From NCBI RefSeq assembly GCF_000011105.1, contig NC_000961.1, positions 1,288,662 through 1,352,661 of the forward strand: a stretch of DNA of 64,000 nt, given 5' to 3'. The notes below the pieces were generated by a model. That model was not told the origin of the DNA, searched no databases, and saw only the letters and a program-made list of their open reading frames with translations. This document shows positions 1 to 8,356 of this stretch, in pieces; position 1 is the first letter of the stretch; every line of letters starts with the position of its first letter. This stretch comes from Pyrococcus horikoshii OT3. GTDB lineage: Archaea > Methanobacteriota_B > Thermococci > Thermococcales > Thermococcaceae. Position numbers and translations under genes: made by a program.

Positions 1-633
1 GTTGGGCCAACAGGTAGGGGATCCGGGATAAAGGATGATGCAAGATGGAGCGAAAAACTTGGAGTGTATCCAGATTTAGGGATCAAACCAGTAATGCCAG
101 AAGACGTCACAGGAGAGAAGGCTAGGGGGGATGTCTATGATAGAACAGCAGTCAGAATCGGTGAAATATATCAAAGCCTTGAGCTGATTGAGCATGCGTT
201 AGATCAGATGCCAGAAGGGAAGATAAAGGCATTTCCTAAAGATAACATTCTAGTTGCAAAGCTCAAGCTACTTGGAGATGGAGAAGGAATAGGTAGGTAC
301 GAAGCTCCAAGGGGAGAACTCATACATTATGTAAAAGGGAAGAAGGGTAGGGATGGTCCCGTCAGATGGAAGATGAGGGAACCAACTTTTCCCAACTTGT
401 TCACAATAGCGAAGGGATTGGAAGGAAATCAACTAGCCGATGTCGTCGTTGCAATAGCCTCTATAGATCCATGCCTAAGCTGTACCGATAGGGTAGCCGT
501 AGTGAAAGAAGGCAAGAAGATTATCCTAACCGAAAAAGATCTGCTAAAACTTTCAATTCAGAAAACTCGGGAAATAAATCCAGAAGTAAAAGGGGATCCC
601 ACTCCCGCGGGAGTAGGATGCATTAGGGGGTGA
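1..633 (+). CDS. mbhL: MbhL, large [NiFe] subunit of membrane-bound hydrogenase (3' part)
   Basis: C-terminal 210 residues of the catalytic large subunit of the ferredoxin-dependent, H2-evolving Mbh complex (group 4 [NiFe] hydrogenase). The frame is open to base 1, so the gene begins outside the window. The second nickel-binding motif DPCLSC is present about 50 residues before the stop; its two cysteines would bind Ni-Fe. The tail after the motif is unusually long for a maturation peptide. The N-terminal CxxC motif lies off-window. mbhM follows after 4 bp, so the genes form one operon. The contrast with MbxL further on, which lacks DPCxxC, makes this assignment firm. Confidence 0.95.
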   Translation, partial: VGPTGRGSGIKDDARWSEKLGVYPDLGIKPVMPEDVTGEKARGDVYDRTAVRIGEIYQSLELIEHALDQMPEGKIKAFPKDNILVAKLKLLGDGEGIGRYEAPRGELIHYVKGKKGRDGPVRWKMREPTFPNLFTIAKGLEGNQLADVVVAIASIDPCLSCTDRVAVVKEGKKIILTEKDLLKLSIQKTREINPEVKGDPTPAGVGCIRG

Positions 634-637
634 GGAT

Positions 638-1603
638 ATGAGCATTATCTACGAACTTATCGGCCTAATTCTCCTTTATATTTACGTCTCAATAACATCT
701 CTATTATTCAGTGGTATAGATAGGAAACTTGTTGCTAGGATGCAGAGGAGAATTGGACCCCCAATATTGCAGCCATTTTACGACTTCCTAAAATTAATGA
801 GCAAGGAAACAATAATTCCAAATACCGCAAACTTCATGTTCAGGGCGGCCCCAATTCTAATGCTTGCCACTGTAATAGCACTTCTAGCTTATACCCCACT
901 TGGATTCCCACCACTCTTCGCAACTAAGGGAGATATAATAGTCTTTATATACCTTCTAACGCTAGCTGATTTCTTCTTAATCCTAGGTGTTATAAGTTCA
1001 GGGAGTCCATATGGAAAAATAGGAGCTGCTAGAGAAGTTGCAATGTTAATTTCCAGAGAACCTGCAATGATGCTCGGAGTATTCTCGGTAATGTGGGGGA
1101 TCTCAAAGCTTGGGGTTAAAAGGCCTTTCAGCTTAGGTAGCCTATATGAGCACAACATCTGGGAGCTTGGACCAATGGTGTGGGTAGCTGGGATAATATT
1201 AATCTACGTATTCATGGCATGGTTAGCCAGCGAAATTGAAGTAGGATTCTTCAATATACCGGAAGCTGAGGAGGAGATTGCAGAAGGTACTCTTGTGGAG
1301 TATAGCGGTAGGTACCTAGGAATAATAAAGCTCGCAGAGTCCATTAAGGAGTTCATAGCGACATCGCTTGTTGTCGCAGTTCTCTTTCCATGGCAGGTAA
1401 GGATCCCAGGAATTGAAGGTTACATCACCAACTTGATGATCCATACACTCAAGGTATTCATAGTGCTATTTATTGCAAAAACGGTGTTTAGAACGGTAAC
1501 TGGAAGACTAAGGATAACACAAGCAGTAAACCTGTTATGGACTAGGGTATTTGCCGCAAGTGTTGTAGGGGCCCTCTTATTGGTCCTGGGGGTGAGGATA
1601 TGA
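638..1603 (+). CDS. mbhM: MbhM, membrane anchor subunit of membrane-bound hydrogenase (NuoH-like)
   Basis: 321-residue, strongly hydrophobic protein of the NuoH/HyfC/EchB family with about eight membrane segments. It anchors the peripheral hydrogenase arm and links the catalytic site to the ion-translocating module. The family signature appears near residues 28-43 (RKLVARMQRRIGPP), followed by an acidic loop around residue 205 (FNIPEAEEEIAEG), which matches the conserved quinone-chamber loop of NuoH. The start has a strong Shine-Dalgarno (GGGGGTGAGG) that overlaps the mbhL stop. The stop overlaps the mbhN start (ATGA), which suggests translational coupling. Confidence 0.94.
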   Translation: MSIIYELIGLILLYIYVSITSLLFSGIDRKLVARMQRRIGPPILQPFYDFLKLMSKETIIPNTANFMFRAAPILMLATVIALLAYTPLGFPPLFATKGDIIVFIYLLTLADFFLILGVISSGSPYGKIGAAREVAMLISREPAMMLGVFSVMWGISKLGVKRPFSLGSLYEHNIWELGPMVWVAGIILIYVFMAWLASEIEVGFFNIPEAEEEIAEGTLVEYSGRYLGIIKLAESIKEFIATSLVVAVLFPWQVRIPGIEGYITNLMIHTLKVFIVLFIAKTVFRTVTGRLRITQAVNLLWTRVFAASVVGALLLVLGVRI

Positions 1604-2010
1604 TAAGGCTACCCTTATTGCCGACCGTGATTAAGAACCTATTCAAATCACCGGCAACGAACCCATTTCCTAAAACCGAACCAATTCCAGTTCCAGATAA
1701 CTTCAGAGGAAGAATAGTATATAACGTTGATAAATGCGTTGGTTGCAGAATGTGCGTAACCGTGTGCCCAGCTGGGGTCTTCGTATACATCCCAGAGATA
1801 AGAAAAGTTGCCCTATGGACTGGAAGATGCGTATTCTGCAAGCAATGTGTTGATGTTTGTCCAACGGGTGCATTGCAGATGAGCGATGAGTTCCTACTTG
1901 CAAGCTACGATAAATACGATGAGAAGTTCATTTATGTAACCCCACAAGATGTGGAAGAGATAAAGAAGAAGCAGGAGGAAATTAAGAAAGCTAAGCAGAA
2001 ATCTCAGTGA
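1600..2010 (+). CDS. mbhN: MbhN, 2x[4Fe-4S] ferredoxin-like subunit of membrane-bound hydrogenase (NuoI-like)
   Basis: 136-residue polyferredoxin subunit that passes electrons from ferredoxin to the proximal cluster of Mbh. Two classical cluster motifs are visible: CVGCRMCVTVCP and CVFCKQCVDVCP. The C-terminus is a Lys/Glu/Gln-rich charged tail. The start overlaps the mbhM stop, and this is the last gene of the operon. Its final codons and stop overlap the 3' end (box D) of a C/D box sRNA encoded on the opposite strand. Confidence 0.94.
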   Translation: MIRLPLLPTVIKNLFKSPATNPFPKTEPIPVPDNFRGRIVYNVDKCVGCRMCVTVCPAGVFVYIPEIRKVALWTGRCVFCKQCVDVCPTGALQMSDEFLLASYDKYDEKFIYVTPQDVEEIKKKQEEIKKAKQKSQ

Positions 2011-2058
2011 ACCGGTCTTCATCATTTATTTTTCAGATCAGGGAGTTTTCATCATTGA
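2001..2058 (-). ncRNA. C/D box sRNA (2'-O-methylation guide), antisense to the mbhN end
   Basis: Reading the minus strand from 2058 down, all four boxes are present in the correct order. They are C (ATGATGA, 2049-2055), a 12-nt guide (AAACTCCCTGAT), D' (CTGA), a spacer AAAATAA, C' (ATGATGA), an 11-nt guide (AGACCGGTTCA) and D (CTGA, 2004-2007). Box sequences, guide lengths and total length of about 55 nt are typical of Pyrococcus sRNAs, which bind L7Ae, Nop5 and fibrillarin. By the D+5 rule the predicted methylated bases are G in AUCAGGGAG and C in UGAACCGG. The targets were not searched. Box D overlaps the last codons of mbhN. Confidence 0.85.
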
Positions 2059-2098
2059 ACCTTCAACGTTATAAACTCCTCCCTCTTTTTAATCCTTG

Positions 2099-3385
2099 AT
2101 GTTTAATATAATAGTTAGAGCAAGGAAAGACGCTAAGGCAATCCAGTATATAAACGAAAGAAACTATGGGGGATATCTTAAGGTTTCAAGCCTAGGAGGG
2201 GGAAGAAGGTTCAGCGAAGTTAGGGATAACCTAAGCAAAGCATTAGAACACCCTTATGTGCCAATTTTACTTTTTGGGGAAAAAGAAAAGGAGCTAGCCC
2301 AGGATATAAGCAGCGAGCTTCCTCACCCTTCGTTCGTTAAGATACTCAGAACGAAAAAGGTTAGGAACATGAGGGTTGATGAACTCTACAATAACATCGA
2401 GGATATAAAGGCTAAATTTAGACTTGGGATAAGTTGGAAGGATAAAGCTTACATCCTAACTCCGGAAAACGAACTTGGACTAGAGATAAACCCTGATTAT
2501 GATATATACTTTGCTATCGGAGAGGGATTTAGAAAGAACATGAAAGAACTACTTGATGTGGATCCAGGAGAGGTTGCACTAGTCCTAAGAAAGACAATGA
2601 ATATAGAGGAGTACTATTCAGGTCCTCATAAAATAGCTGAGATTAGTAAAATCATCGGAAGGCCAACCGAGGTTAAATGGAGAATTCCCCTCTTGAGTGA
2701 TGTTTCACTCGAAGAAACGATAAAGAGAAATACCGAATACATCAGGGCATTTGAGAGAGCTAGCATTGCATTCCTTGAACAGTTTAAGGATAAAACAGCG
2801 GTAGTTCCATGGAGCGGGGGAAAAGATTCTACAGCGACCCTAATACTAGCTAGCAAGGTATTCGATGAAGTAACAGCTGTCTACGTAAAGATGGAGTACG
2901 AGATGCCATTGACGGATGAATACATAGAGAAAGTTGCTCATAAGCTAGGGATCGATGTTATAAAAGTAGAGGTTCCAATGCCCGTTCACAAGTATGGATT
3001 ACCAACCCATTCAAATAGATGGTGCACCAAAATGAAAGTCGATGCATTGTACAACTCAATAAAAGACCTAAGAGATCCGGTTTTAATAGTGGGGGATAGA
3101 GACTCCGAAAGTGCGAAAAGAAGGCTAAAGCCTCCAGTAGTCGAAAGAAAAACTACGTTTGGAAAGGTTTTAGAGATTATGCCCATAAAATTCTGGAGTG
3201 GTGCGATGGTTCAACTTTACATCCTCATGAATGGAATAGAACTTCATCCCCTATATTATCAGGGGTTTTATAGACTTGGATGTACCATTTGTCCAAGTTT
3301 AGCCCAGTGGGAAATAGATCTACTCGATAAATTGAACTATTTACCGGAAATTATGAAAAAGAAAAAGTCAACGCCTTCTAATTAA
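2099..3385 (+). CDS. PAPS reductase/sulfotransferase-like PP-loop ATPase
   Basis: 428-residue protein with an N-terminal region of about 200 residues that I do not recognise, followed by a PP-loop (N-type ATP pyrophosphatase) domain. The P-loop SGGKDST lies near residue 240. Cysteines in RWCTKMK and GCTICPS form a C...CxxC pattern seen in adenylylsulfate/PAPS-reductase-like enzymes, perhaps for an Fe-S cluster or thiol transfer. The family covers PAPS reductase and tRNA thiolation-type enzymes, and the substrate cannot be read from sequence. ATG 2099 is preferred to TTG 2096. A TATA-like GTTATAAAC at 2068-2077 sits about 26 bp upstream, so the mRNA is probably leaderless. Confidence 0.75.
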   Translation: MFNIIVRARKDAKAIQYINERNYGGYLKVSSLGGGRRFSEVRDNLSKALEHPYVPILLFGEKEKELAQDISSELPHPSFVKILRTKKVRNMRVDELYNNIEDIKAKFRLGISWKDKAYILTPENELGLEINPDYDIYFAIGEGFRKNMKELLDVDPGEVALVLRKTMNIEEYYSGPHKIAEISKIIGRPTEVKWRIPLLSDVSLEETIKRNTEYIRAFERASIAFLEQFKDKTAVVPWSGGKDSTATLILASKVFDEVTAVYVKMEYEMPLTDEYIEKVAHKLGIDVIKVEVPMPVHKYGLPTHSNRWCTKMKVDALYNSIKDLRDPVLIVGDRDSESAKRRLKPPVVERKTTFGKVLEIMPIKFWSGAMVQLYILMNGIELHPLYYQGFYRLGCTICPSLAQWEIDLLDKLNYLPEIMKKKKSTPSN

Positions 3386-5275
3386 AGCCAATAAAGGTAA
3401 AAGGAGCAATATTCCTGGGCCGCAAATAGACGTTGAAGGGAGCTGAGTTGTAGTCGTAGTAGTGGTAGAGGTCGTGGTTGAAGATGTCGTTGTGGTGGTA
3501 GTGACTATTGGGGAGGATATTACCTCACTAGTATTCCCGACTTTTACTTTCCATTCCTGGAAAACTAAAGCAGTTTCCTTAGCGTACTGATAGAAAACCA
3601 TAGCAGTAATTATATCCTGAAGATCCCCCTTAGCTTCATAGCTCTCAGCGAATTCATAGTAAGCTATTGAAAGCAGAGGTAAAGTTCCACCCTCCTGGGC
3701 TAATCCTATGGCATTCTTCGCATCTTCCTTCATCATCGAAAGTTTATCTTTTAAAACTGACACGTTCTCTATTCCTATTGTATCCAAGATTACCTCCCCT
3801 CTAATTCTGGCTTCCATTGCAGAAAATAGAGCTGCAGAATACTTACCATCCTCATAGTATTCCTCTCCCTTATTTAACAGATCAACTAAATCTTTCAAAT
3901 TCTGCTCGCCGAACATCGATGTTATATACATAACTATGAGCTTGGCATTATCTAATTGATCTCTAGCAGCTTTCTTTATGGCATCCCTAGAAATTACAGT
4001 CTTTCCAGCAAACTTCTCTCCAAGTTTTGCCCAAAGTTCAGCTGTTTTTGCCCTCTCGTAGGCATATGCCGCATTCCCAACTGCATTCCAATAATCTTGA
4101 TTATAATACGAAGCCTCGGCCTCTTTGAGATATTCCTTTGCTTCCTCGATTCTAGTTTCACTAGCGGCTACAGTTTGTAACATCGTCACACCTTTTATCG
4201 TTAAATTGGAGACGTAATTTTCCACAGACTTGATTTCATCCTTGACTTCCGAGAATATGTCATCAATATCCTTTCCTTCGTACACGTCAATGTACCAGTC
4301 AACGTGCCTTATTATTATTCTAGCCTGAAAGTCCAGACTCATAGCGGTGTAATATTTCTCTTGATTCAATGAATCCTCGGCCATCTTGAGGGTTCTCGAG
4401 GCATCATCGAGAGCTGCTTTTAGGTAACTATACGTTGAATAGCCTACGTCACTTTCCGCAAGCTTTCTTTTTATCTCGTTGTAATAATCCTCGGTCTCCT
4501 TGTAATCCTTCTTAGCTTCTGATTCCAGGAAGGAGGTGTTTATTATTACGTTAGTCCTTGGCTTTGGTCTTTCAAGCTTATGTCCCGTGAAATAGTAAAC
4601 GGCATCGTAAATATCCTTTACCTCGATGACCTTTAACCCCCACCTCTCCTGGGCATACTTCACTACATCGACCTTTCTTTGCGTTGTCGTTATTTGAGTT
4701 ATTGGACCTATTTGCCTTGATTTAGATTCCGTGACAACTTGAATTCTTTGCCCCTCAGGGATTAGAAATATCTTTGCACCCGCCTGATGAGCAGCAGAAG
4801 CTTTTTCCAGTATCCCTCCCACTGGTCCAATACTACCATCGGGATTGATCATTCCCGTCATCATCACATCTTTCCTTATATCCCAGCCCATTATCGCAGC
4901 TATTATCCCGACGGTCATGGTTCCGCCGGCTGACGGCCCACCGATTATTGGGGAATCTGCTTTTACCTGGATGAACACGTCATATTTACTCATGTCAACA
5001 CCAAGAACCCTACCTGCAACTTCTGCAGCAAGCCTAGCGGAGGCTTGCATGTCTACCTGAGTTAAAGGCCATGTTTCAACGTAAACGTGACCACTTCCTG
5101 GAGCTACCGTTATTATGAAATCCGTTGGAACACCAACTAGTTCTCCGGTAGATGTTACTGAAACCGCTGGAGCTTTAAGGGTGACGGTTCTCCCTTCATA
5201 AGGGCATTGAGCATATGCAGGAATTGCTAAGAGCATGAGAATTAAAAATAAAGGCATTAAAACTTTCTTCCTCAT
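3368..5275 (-). CDS. Secreted Lon-type (S16) serine protease with CGP-CTERM anchor
   Basis: 635-residue exported protein. It has a signal peptide (MRKKVLMPLFLILMLLAIPAYA) and then a Lon-C-like protease domain with the catalytic serine in GGPSAGG and the lysine in GGILEKA. A helical region of about 350 residues follows, apparently TPR-like. It ends in a Thr/Ser-rich linker, Cys-Gly-Pro, a hydrophobic stretch and RRR. That ending is the CGP-CTERM surface-anchoring signal of Thermococcaceae. No AAA+ domain is present, so it is an ATP-independent ectoprotease. ATG 5275 is chosen because GGTGGT lies 5 nt upstream; the longer TTG start would cover it. The 3' end overlaps the convergent PP-loop gene by 18 bp. 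Confidence 0.85.
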   Translation of the reverse strand: MRKKVLMPLFLILMLLAIPAYAQCPYEGRTVTLKAPAVSVTSTGELVGVPTDFIITVAPGSGHVYVETWPLTQVDMQASARLAAEVAGRVLGVDMSKYDVFIQVKADSPIIGGPSAGGTMTVGIIAAIMGWDIRKDVMMTGMINPDGSIGPVGGILEKASAAHQAGAKIFLIPEGQRIQVVTESKSRQIGPITQITTTQRKVDVVKYAQERWGLKVIEVKDIYDAVYYFTGHKLERPKPRTNVIINTSFLESEAKKDYKETEDYYNEIKRKLAESDVGYSTYSYLKAALDDASRTLKMAEDSLNQEKYYTAMSLDFQARIIIRHVDWYIDVYEGKDIDDIFSEVKDEIKSVENYVSNLTIKGVTMLQTVAASETRIEEAKEYLKEAEASYYNQDYWNAVGNAAYAYERAKTAELWAKLGEKFAGKTVISRDAIKKAARDQLDNAKLIVMYITSMFGEQNLKDLVDLLNKGEEYYEDGKYSAALFSAMEARIRGEVILDTIGIENVSVLKDKLSMMKEDAKNAIGLAQEGGTLPLLSIAYYEFAESYEAKGDLQDIITAMVFYQYAKETALVFQEWKVKVGNTSEVISSPIVTTTTTTSSTTTSTTTTTTTQLPSTSICGPGILLLLPLLALIRRR

Positions 5276-5303
5276 TCTAACCACCGACAAGAGAGAGATG
5301 AAC

Positions 5304-5326
5304 TCTAAACTTATATATTTTAGCCC
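5304..5326. promoter_or_regulatory. Shared TATA region between the Lon-type protease gene and coaBC
   Basis: The sequence AACTTATATATTTTAG reads as a TATA element on both strands and lies in the only space between two divergent genes. It is about 30 bp upstream of the protease start on the minus strand and about 35 bp upstream of coaBC on the plus strand, spacing that suits both promoters. Confidence 0.6.
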
Positions 5327-5351
5327 ATTTAAGAGGTTTTGGTGATATGCA

Positions 5352-6557
5352 ATGCTTAACCATGTTAAGCGGATCTATGCCAAAAAGAGTAGAAAACTTG
5401 TTGGTAAAAAGATAGTCCTTGCAATTCCAGGAAGTATAGCAGCTGTAGAATGCGTAAAGTTGGCAAGAGAACTGATACGGCATGGAGCTGAGGTTCACGC
5501 TGTCATGACGCCTAGTGCGACTAAGATAATTCATCCTTATGCAATGGAGTTTGCAACTGGTAATCCCGTTATAACGGAAATTACTGGGTTTATAGAACAC
5601 GTCGAACTTGCGGGGGAGCATGAAAACAAGGCCGATCTTATACTAGTTTGCCCGGCAACCGCAAACACGATATCAAAGATAGCTTGCGGAATAGATGATA
5701 CCCCAGTAACAACGGTTGTTACTACGGCTTTTCCACACATTCCAATAATGATAGCTCCTGCAATGCACGAGAGTATGTACAAGCATCCCATAGTAAGGGA
5801 GAACATAGAGAAATTGAAGAAGCTGGGAGTTGAGTTTATAGGGCCTAGAATTGAAGAAGGAAAAGCCAAGGTTGCAAGCATAGATGAGATAGTTTACAGG
5901 GTTATAAGGAAACTTCATCCTAAAACTCTAAAGGGAAAAAGAGTTCTCGTAACGGCCGGAGCTACTAGGGAATACATAGATCCAATAAGGTTCATAACGA
6001 ATGCAAGCAGTGGAAAGATGGGGGTAGCATTAGCTGAAGAAGCCGAGTTTAGAGGAGCTGAAGTTACTTTAATAAAAACTAAAGGAAGCGTGAATAGCTT
6101 TGTTGAAAATCAAATTCAAGTTGAAACCGTTGAGGAAATGCTCGCGGCAATAGAGAAGGAGTTAACCGAAAAGAAGTATGATGTAGTTATAATGGCAGCT
6201 GCAGTAAGTGACTTTAAGCCCAAAATAAAGGCAGAGGATAAGATAAAGAGTAATAAGTCGATAACTATAGAACTCGTTCCTAATCCTAAGATAATAGATA
6301 GGATTAAAGAGCTACAGCCCGATGTGTTCCTAGTAGGTTTTAAGGCTGAAACCACAATGGAAAAACTTATTCAGGAGGCCAAGAAGCAAATAGAGAGAGC
6401 TAAAAGTGATATAGTCATTGGAAATACGTTGGAAGCCTTTGGAAGTGACGAGAGTAAGGTTATCATCATTGGAAGAAACTTTGAGAAAGAACTTCCAAAA
6501 ATGAATAAGAGGGAGTTAGCTGAGAGAATATGGGATGAAATAGAAAAAAGACTTTAA
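5352..6557 (+). CDS. coaBC: CoaBC, phosphopantothenoylcysteine synthetase/decarboxylase
   Basis: 401-residue bifunctional coenzyme A biosynthesis enzyme (Dfp). The N-terminal half is an FMN-dependent 4'-phosphopantothenoylcysteine decarboxylase (residues about 20-190). It shows the flavin-binding PGSIAA and CPATANTISKIACGIDDT and the substrate-loop PAMHESMYKHP. The C-terminal half is the CTP-dependent ligase, with AGATREYIDPIRFITNASSGKMG near residue 205 and a VGFKAET motif. The length is normal for the fused enzyme. The 3' end overlaps mbxN by 4 bp in convergent orientation. A second CoA-pathway gene, for phosphopantothenate synthetase, lies at 27884. Confidence 0.95.
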   Translation: MLNHVKRIYAKKSRKLVGKKIVLAIPGSIAAVECVKLARELIRHGAEVHAVMTPSATKIIHPYAMEFATGNPVITEITGFIEHVELAGEHENKADLILVCPATANTISKIACGIDDTPVTTVVTTAFPHIPIMIAPAMHESMYKHPIVRENIEKLKKLGVEFIGPRIEEGKAKVASIDEIVYRVIRKLHPKTLKGKRVLVTAGATREYIDPIRFITNASSGKMGVALAEEAEFRGAEVTLIKTKGSVNSFVENQIQVETVEEMLAAIEKELTEKKYDVVIMAAAVSDFKPKIKAEDKIKSNKSITIELVPNPKIIDRIKELQPDVFLVGFKAETTMEKLIQEAKKQIERAKSDIVIGNTLEAFGSDESKVIIIGRNFEKELPKMNKRELAERIWDEIEKRL

Positions 6558-7165
6558 CCCTCTTTTTTCTCCTGCTGAGGCTTTGAGGGCGGTTTTGGAG
6601 GTTTTAGTCCATACCCAACTATCTTGAATTTAAACGTTTCACCATTTCTAAGGTAGTATGTAACTTCCTTAGTTTCCTTATTGAATTCTATTCTCTCTAT
6701 TGGAAACCTCCAGTCCCCATACTCATCCTGTAACTCTTTAAACTTGTCTGGCGGTAAGGGAACCCAATCAAAAAGCTGTAATTCCTCTTCTTTACCAGTG
6801 GTTGTTAAGATGTAGCTCTCTATAAACCCAAGGGCCCCTGTGGGACAGACGTCAACACAGAATTGACAGAAGGTACATCTTCCATAGTCGATCTTTGGAT
6901 GAGGCCTCTTCTCCAACTTACCGTTAACCTCTATCCAAGTCATCTCTATAGCCCTAGCGGGGCATATCTGACCGCAGAAGTTACATCCTATACACTTTTT
7001 CCAATCTAAAGTGTGGAAGCCCCTGTACTTAGGGGCAGGCTCTATTTTTTCATCTGGTATCTTTATCGTTACTGGCTTCTTAAATAGATATTTTAAACCA
7101 AGCCATGGCTTTACGAACGAAGGTTGCTTCTTAACCTTATCCTCCCCAACTACCTTTGCCGGCAT
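6554..7165 (-). CDS. mbxN: MbxN (MbsN), ferredoxin-like 2x[4Fe-4S] subunit
   Basis: 203-residue NuoI-like subunit of the membrane-bound sulfane sulfur reductase (MBX/MBS). Two cluster motifs are visible: CIGCNFCGQICPAR and CTFCQFCVDVCPTG. A C-terminal extension of about 100 residues ends in a Pro/Lys-rich tail and is absent from MbhN. The start at 7165 is chosen because AGGTGA precedes it at 5-nt spacing; the upstream GTG and ATG lie inside this Shine-Dalgarno. It is the last gene of the 13-gene mbx operon and ends convergently, overlapping coaBC. Confidence 0.93.
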   Translation of the reverse strand: MPAKVVGEDKVKKQPSFVKPWLGLKYLFKKPVTIKIPDEKIEPAPKYRGFHTLDWKKCIGCNFCGQICPARAIEMTWIEVNGKLEKRPHPKIDYGRCTFCQFCVDVCPTGALGFIESYILTTTGKEEELQLFDWVPLPPDKFKELQDEYGDWRFPIERIEFNKETKEVTYYLRNGETFKFKIVGYGLKPPKPPSKPQQEKKEG

Positions 7166-7170
7166 GAGCA

Positions 7171-8346
7171 TCACCTATCAATATCCGGTGGACAATTATC
7201 AAGGCTCATCAATATTATAGGAACATCGGCTATTCTCGCTCCAACCAACAATTTCTCAAGAACCCTAATTCCATGTGCAATGCTTGGCCCTCTCACGTGA
7301 ACCCTGTATGGTTTGTTCCCCCCATCGCTAACCACATAAGCTCCAAAGTCACCCTTAGTCGATTCAACGTGAGCGAAGGCATCACCTGCTGGGACTTTGA
7401 ACCTTGGAAGGTTCTTAAGCCTCGGATCCTCGACTTTATATGGGCCGCTCGGTGGGCCCATCTCTAAGAGTTGCTCGATAATGTATAGATCTTGCTCCAG
7501 TTCATACCTCCTAACTAAAGCTCTAGCTAACGCATCTCCTTCCTTTAAGGTTGGAACTTCGAATTCAACCTCTGAATAAAATAGGTAGGGATCATCCTTT
7601 CTGACATCGTATGCAACTCCAGTAGCCCTTAGGTTTGGACCCGTAACACCTTCGGCTAGAGCGAATTTCTTATCCATGACACCGATCCCTTCCATTCTCC
7701 TGTATGTTATATAATTCTCAAAGAGGATGTTGTCAAAGTCAGGTAGCTTTGATCTTATGTACTCCACCGTATCCCTAACCTGTCTGAGCCACTTATCTCC
7801 AGGAATATCTCTCCTAACTCCTCCTGGTATAGTGAAAATATGATAAACCCTGGCCCCTGTCAATTCCTCGAATATCCTCATTATCCTCTCTCTATAGGCG
7901 GCCGCCCATTGACCTGCTGTGTAAACACCAAGCTTGAAGCTTAATCCCATTATCCAGAAGAGATATGCTGAAACCCTAGCCAGCTCTAGAACAAGAGTCC
8001 TTATCCATTGGGCCCTCTCGGGAACTTCCCACCCAATTATTTCATCGACGGCCATTGAGTATATAGCCTCGGGAACATCTGATTCGGGAACGCATATTCT
8101 CAAGAGCAATGCAATGTTCGTGTACCAAGGTCTAAACTCTGCTAGCTTTTCAAAACCTCTGTGAAGGAATCCTGGATTAGCTATTGCTTTTACAACTCTA
8201 TTACCATCCATCTTTAGGATTATACTGAAGTTTTCAGTAGCCATGTGCTGGGGGCCAAAGAACAGCTCATAGGTATCTCTATTTATGGGATAAAGCTCCA
8301 TTCCATTTTGTCTCGCTTCCCTAATTAACTCTTCCTGGGTTACCAT
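7171..8346 (-). CDS. mbxL: MbxL (MbsL), hydrogenase-large-subunit-like catalytic subunit without NiFe ligands
   Basis: 391-residue homologue of MbhL/NuoD. The nickel motifs are degenerate: near the N-terminus only RICVPESD is seen, and the C-terminus ends DNCPPDIDR rather than DPCxxC plus a maturation tail. The enzyme therefore cannot hold a normal NiFe centre, which is the hallmark of MBX/MBS, where sulfane sulfur is reduced at the Fe-S cluster region instead. The start at 8346 is supported by GAGGTGATAATC before ATG. The stop lies just before the mbxN Shine-Dalgarno. Confidence 0.94.
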   Translation of the reverse strand: MVTQEELIREARQNGMELYPINRDTYELFFGPQHMATENFSIILKMDGNRVVKAIANPGFLHRGFEKLAEFRPWYTNIALLLRICVPESDVPEAIYSMAVDEIIGWEVPERAQWIRTLVLELARVSAYLFWIMGLSFKLGVYTAGQWAAAYRERIMRIFEELTGARVYHIFTIPGGVRRDIPGDKWLRQVRDTVEYIRSKLPDFDNILFENYITYRRMEGIGVMDKKFALAEGVTGPNLRATGVAYDVRKDDPYLFYSEVEFEVPTLKEGDALARALVRRYELEQDLYIIEQLLEMGPPSGPYKVEDPRLKNLPRFKVPAGDAFAHVESTKGDFGAYVVSDGGNKPYRVHVRGPSIAHGIRVLEKLLVGARIADVPIILMSLDNCPPDIDR

Positions 8347-8356
8347 GATTATCACC

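Noticed and set aside
3420-3520. Repetitive GTAGT/GTGGT sequence that looks like a short repeat or CRISPR fragment
   Set aside because: It encodes the Thr/Ser-rich stalk of the Lon-type protease; the repeats come from threonine codons. No CRISPR-like direct repeats with spacers are present anywhere in the window.
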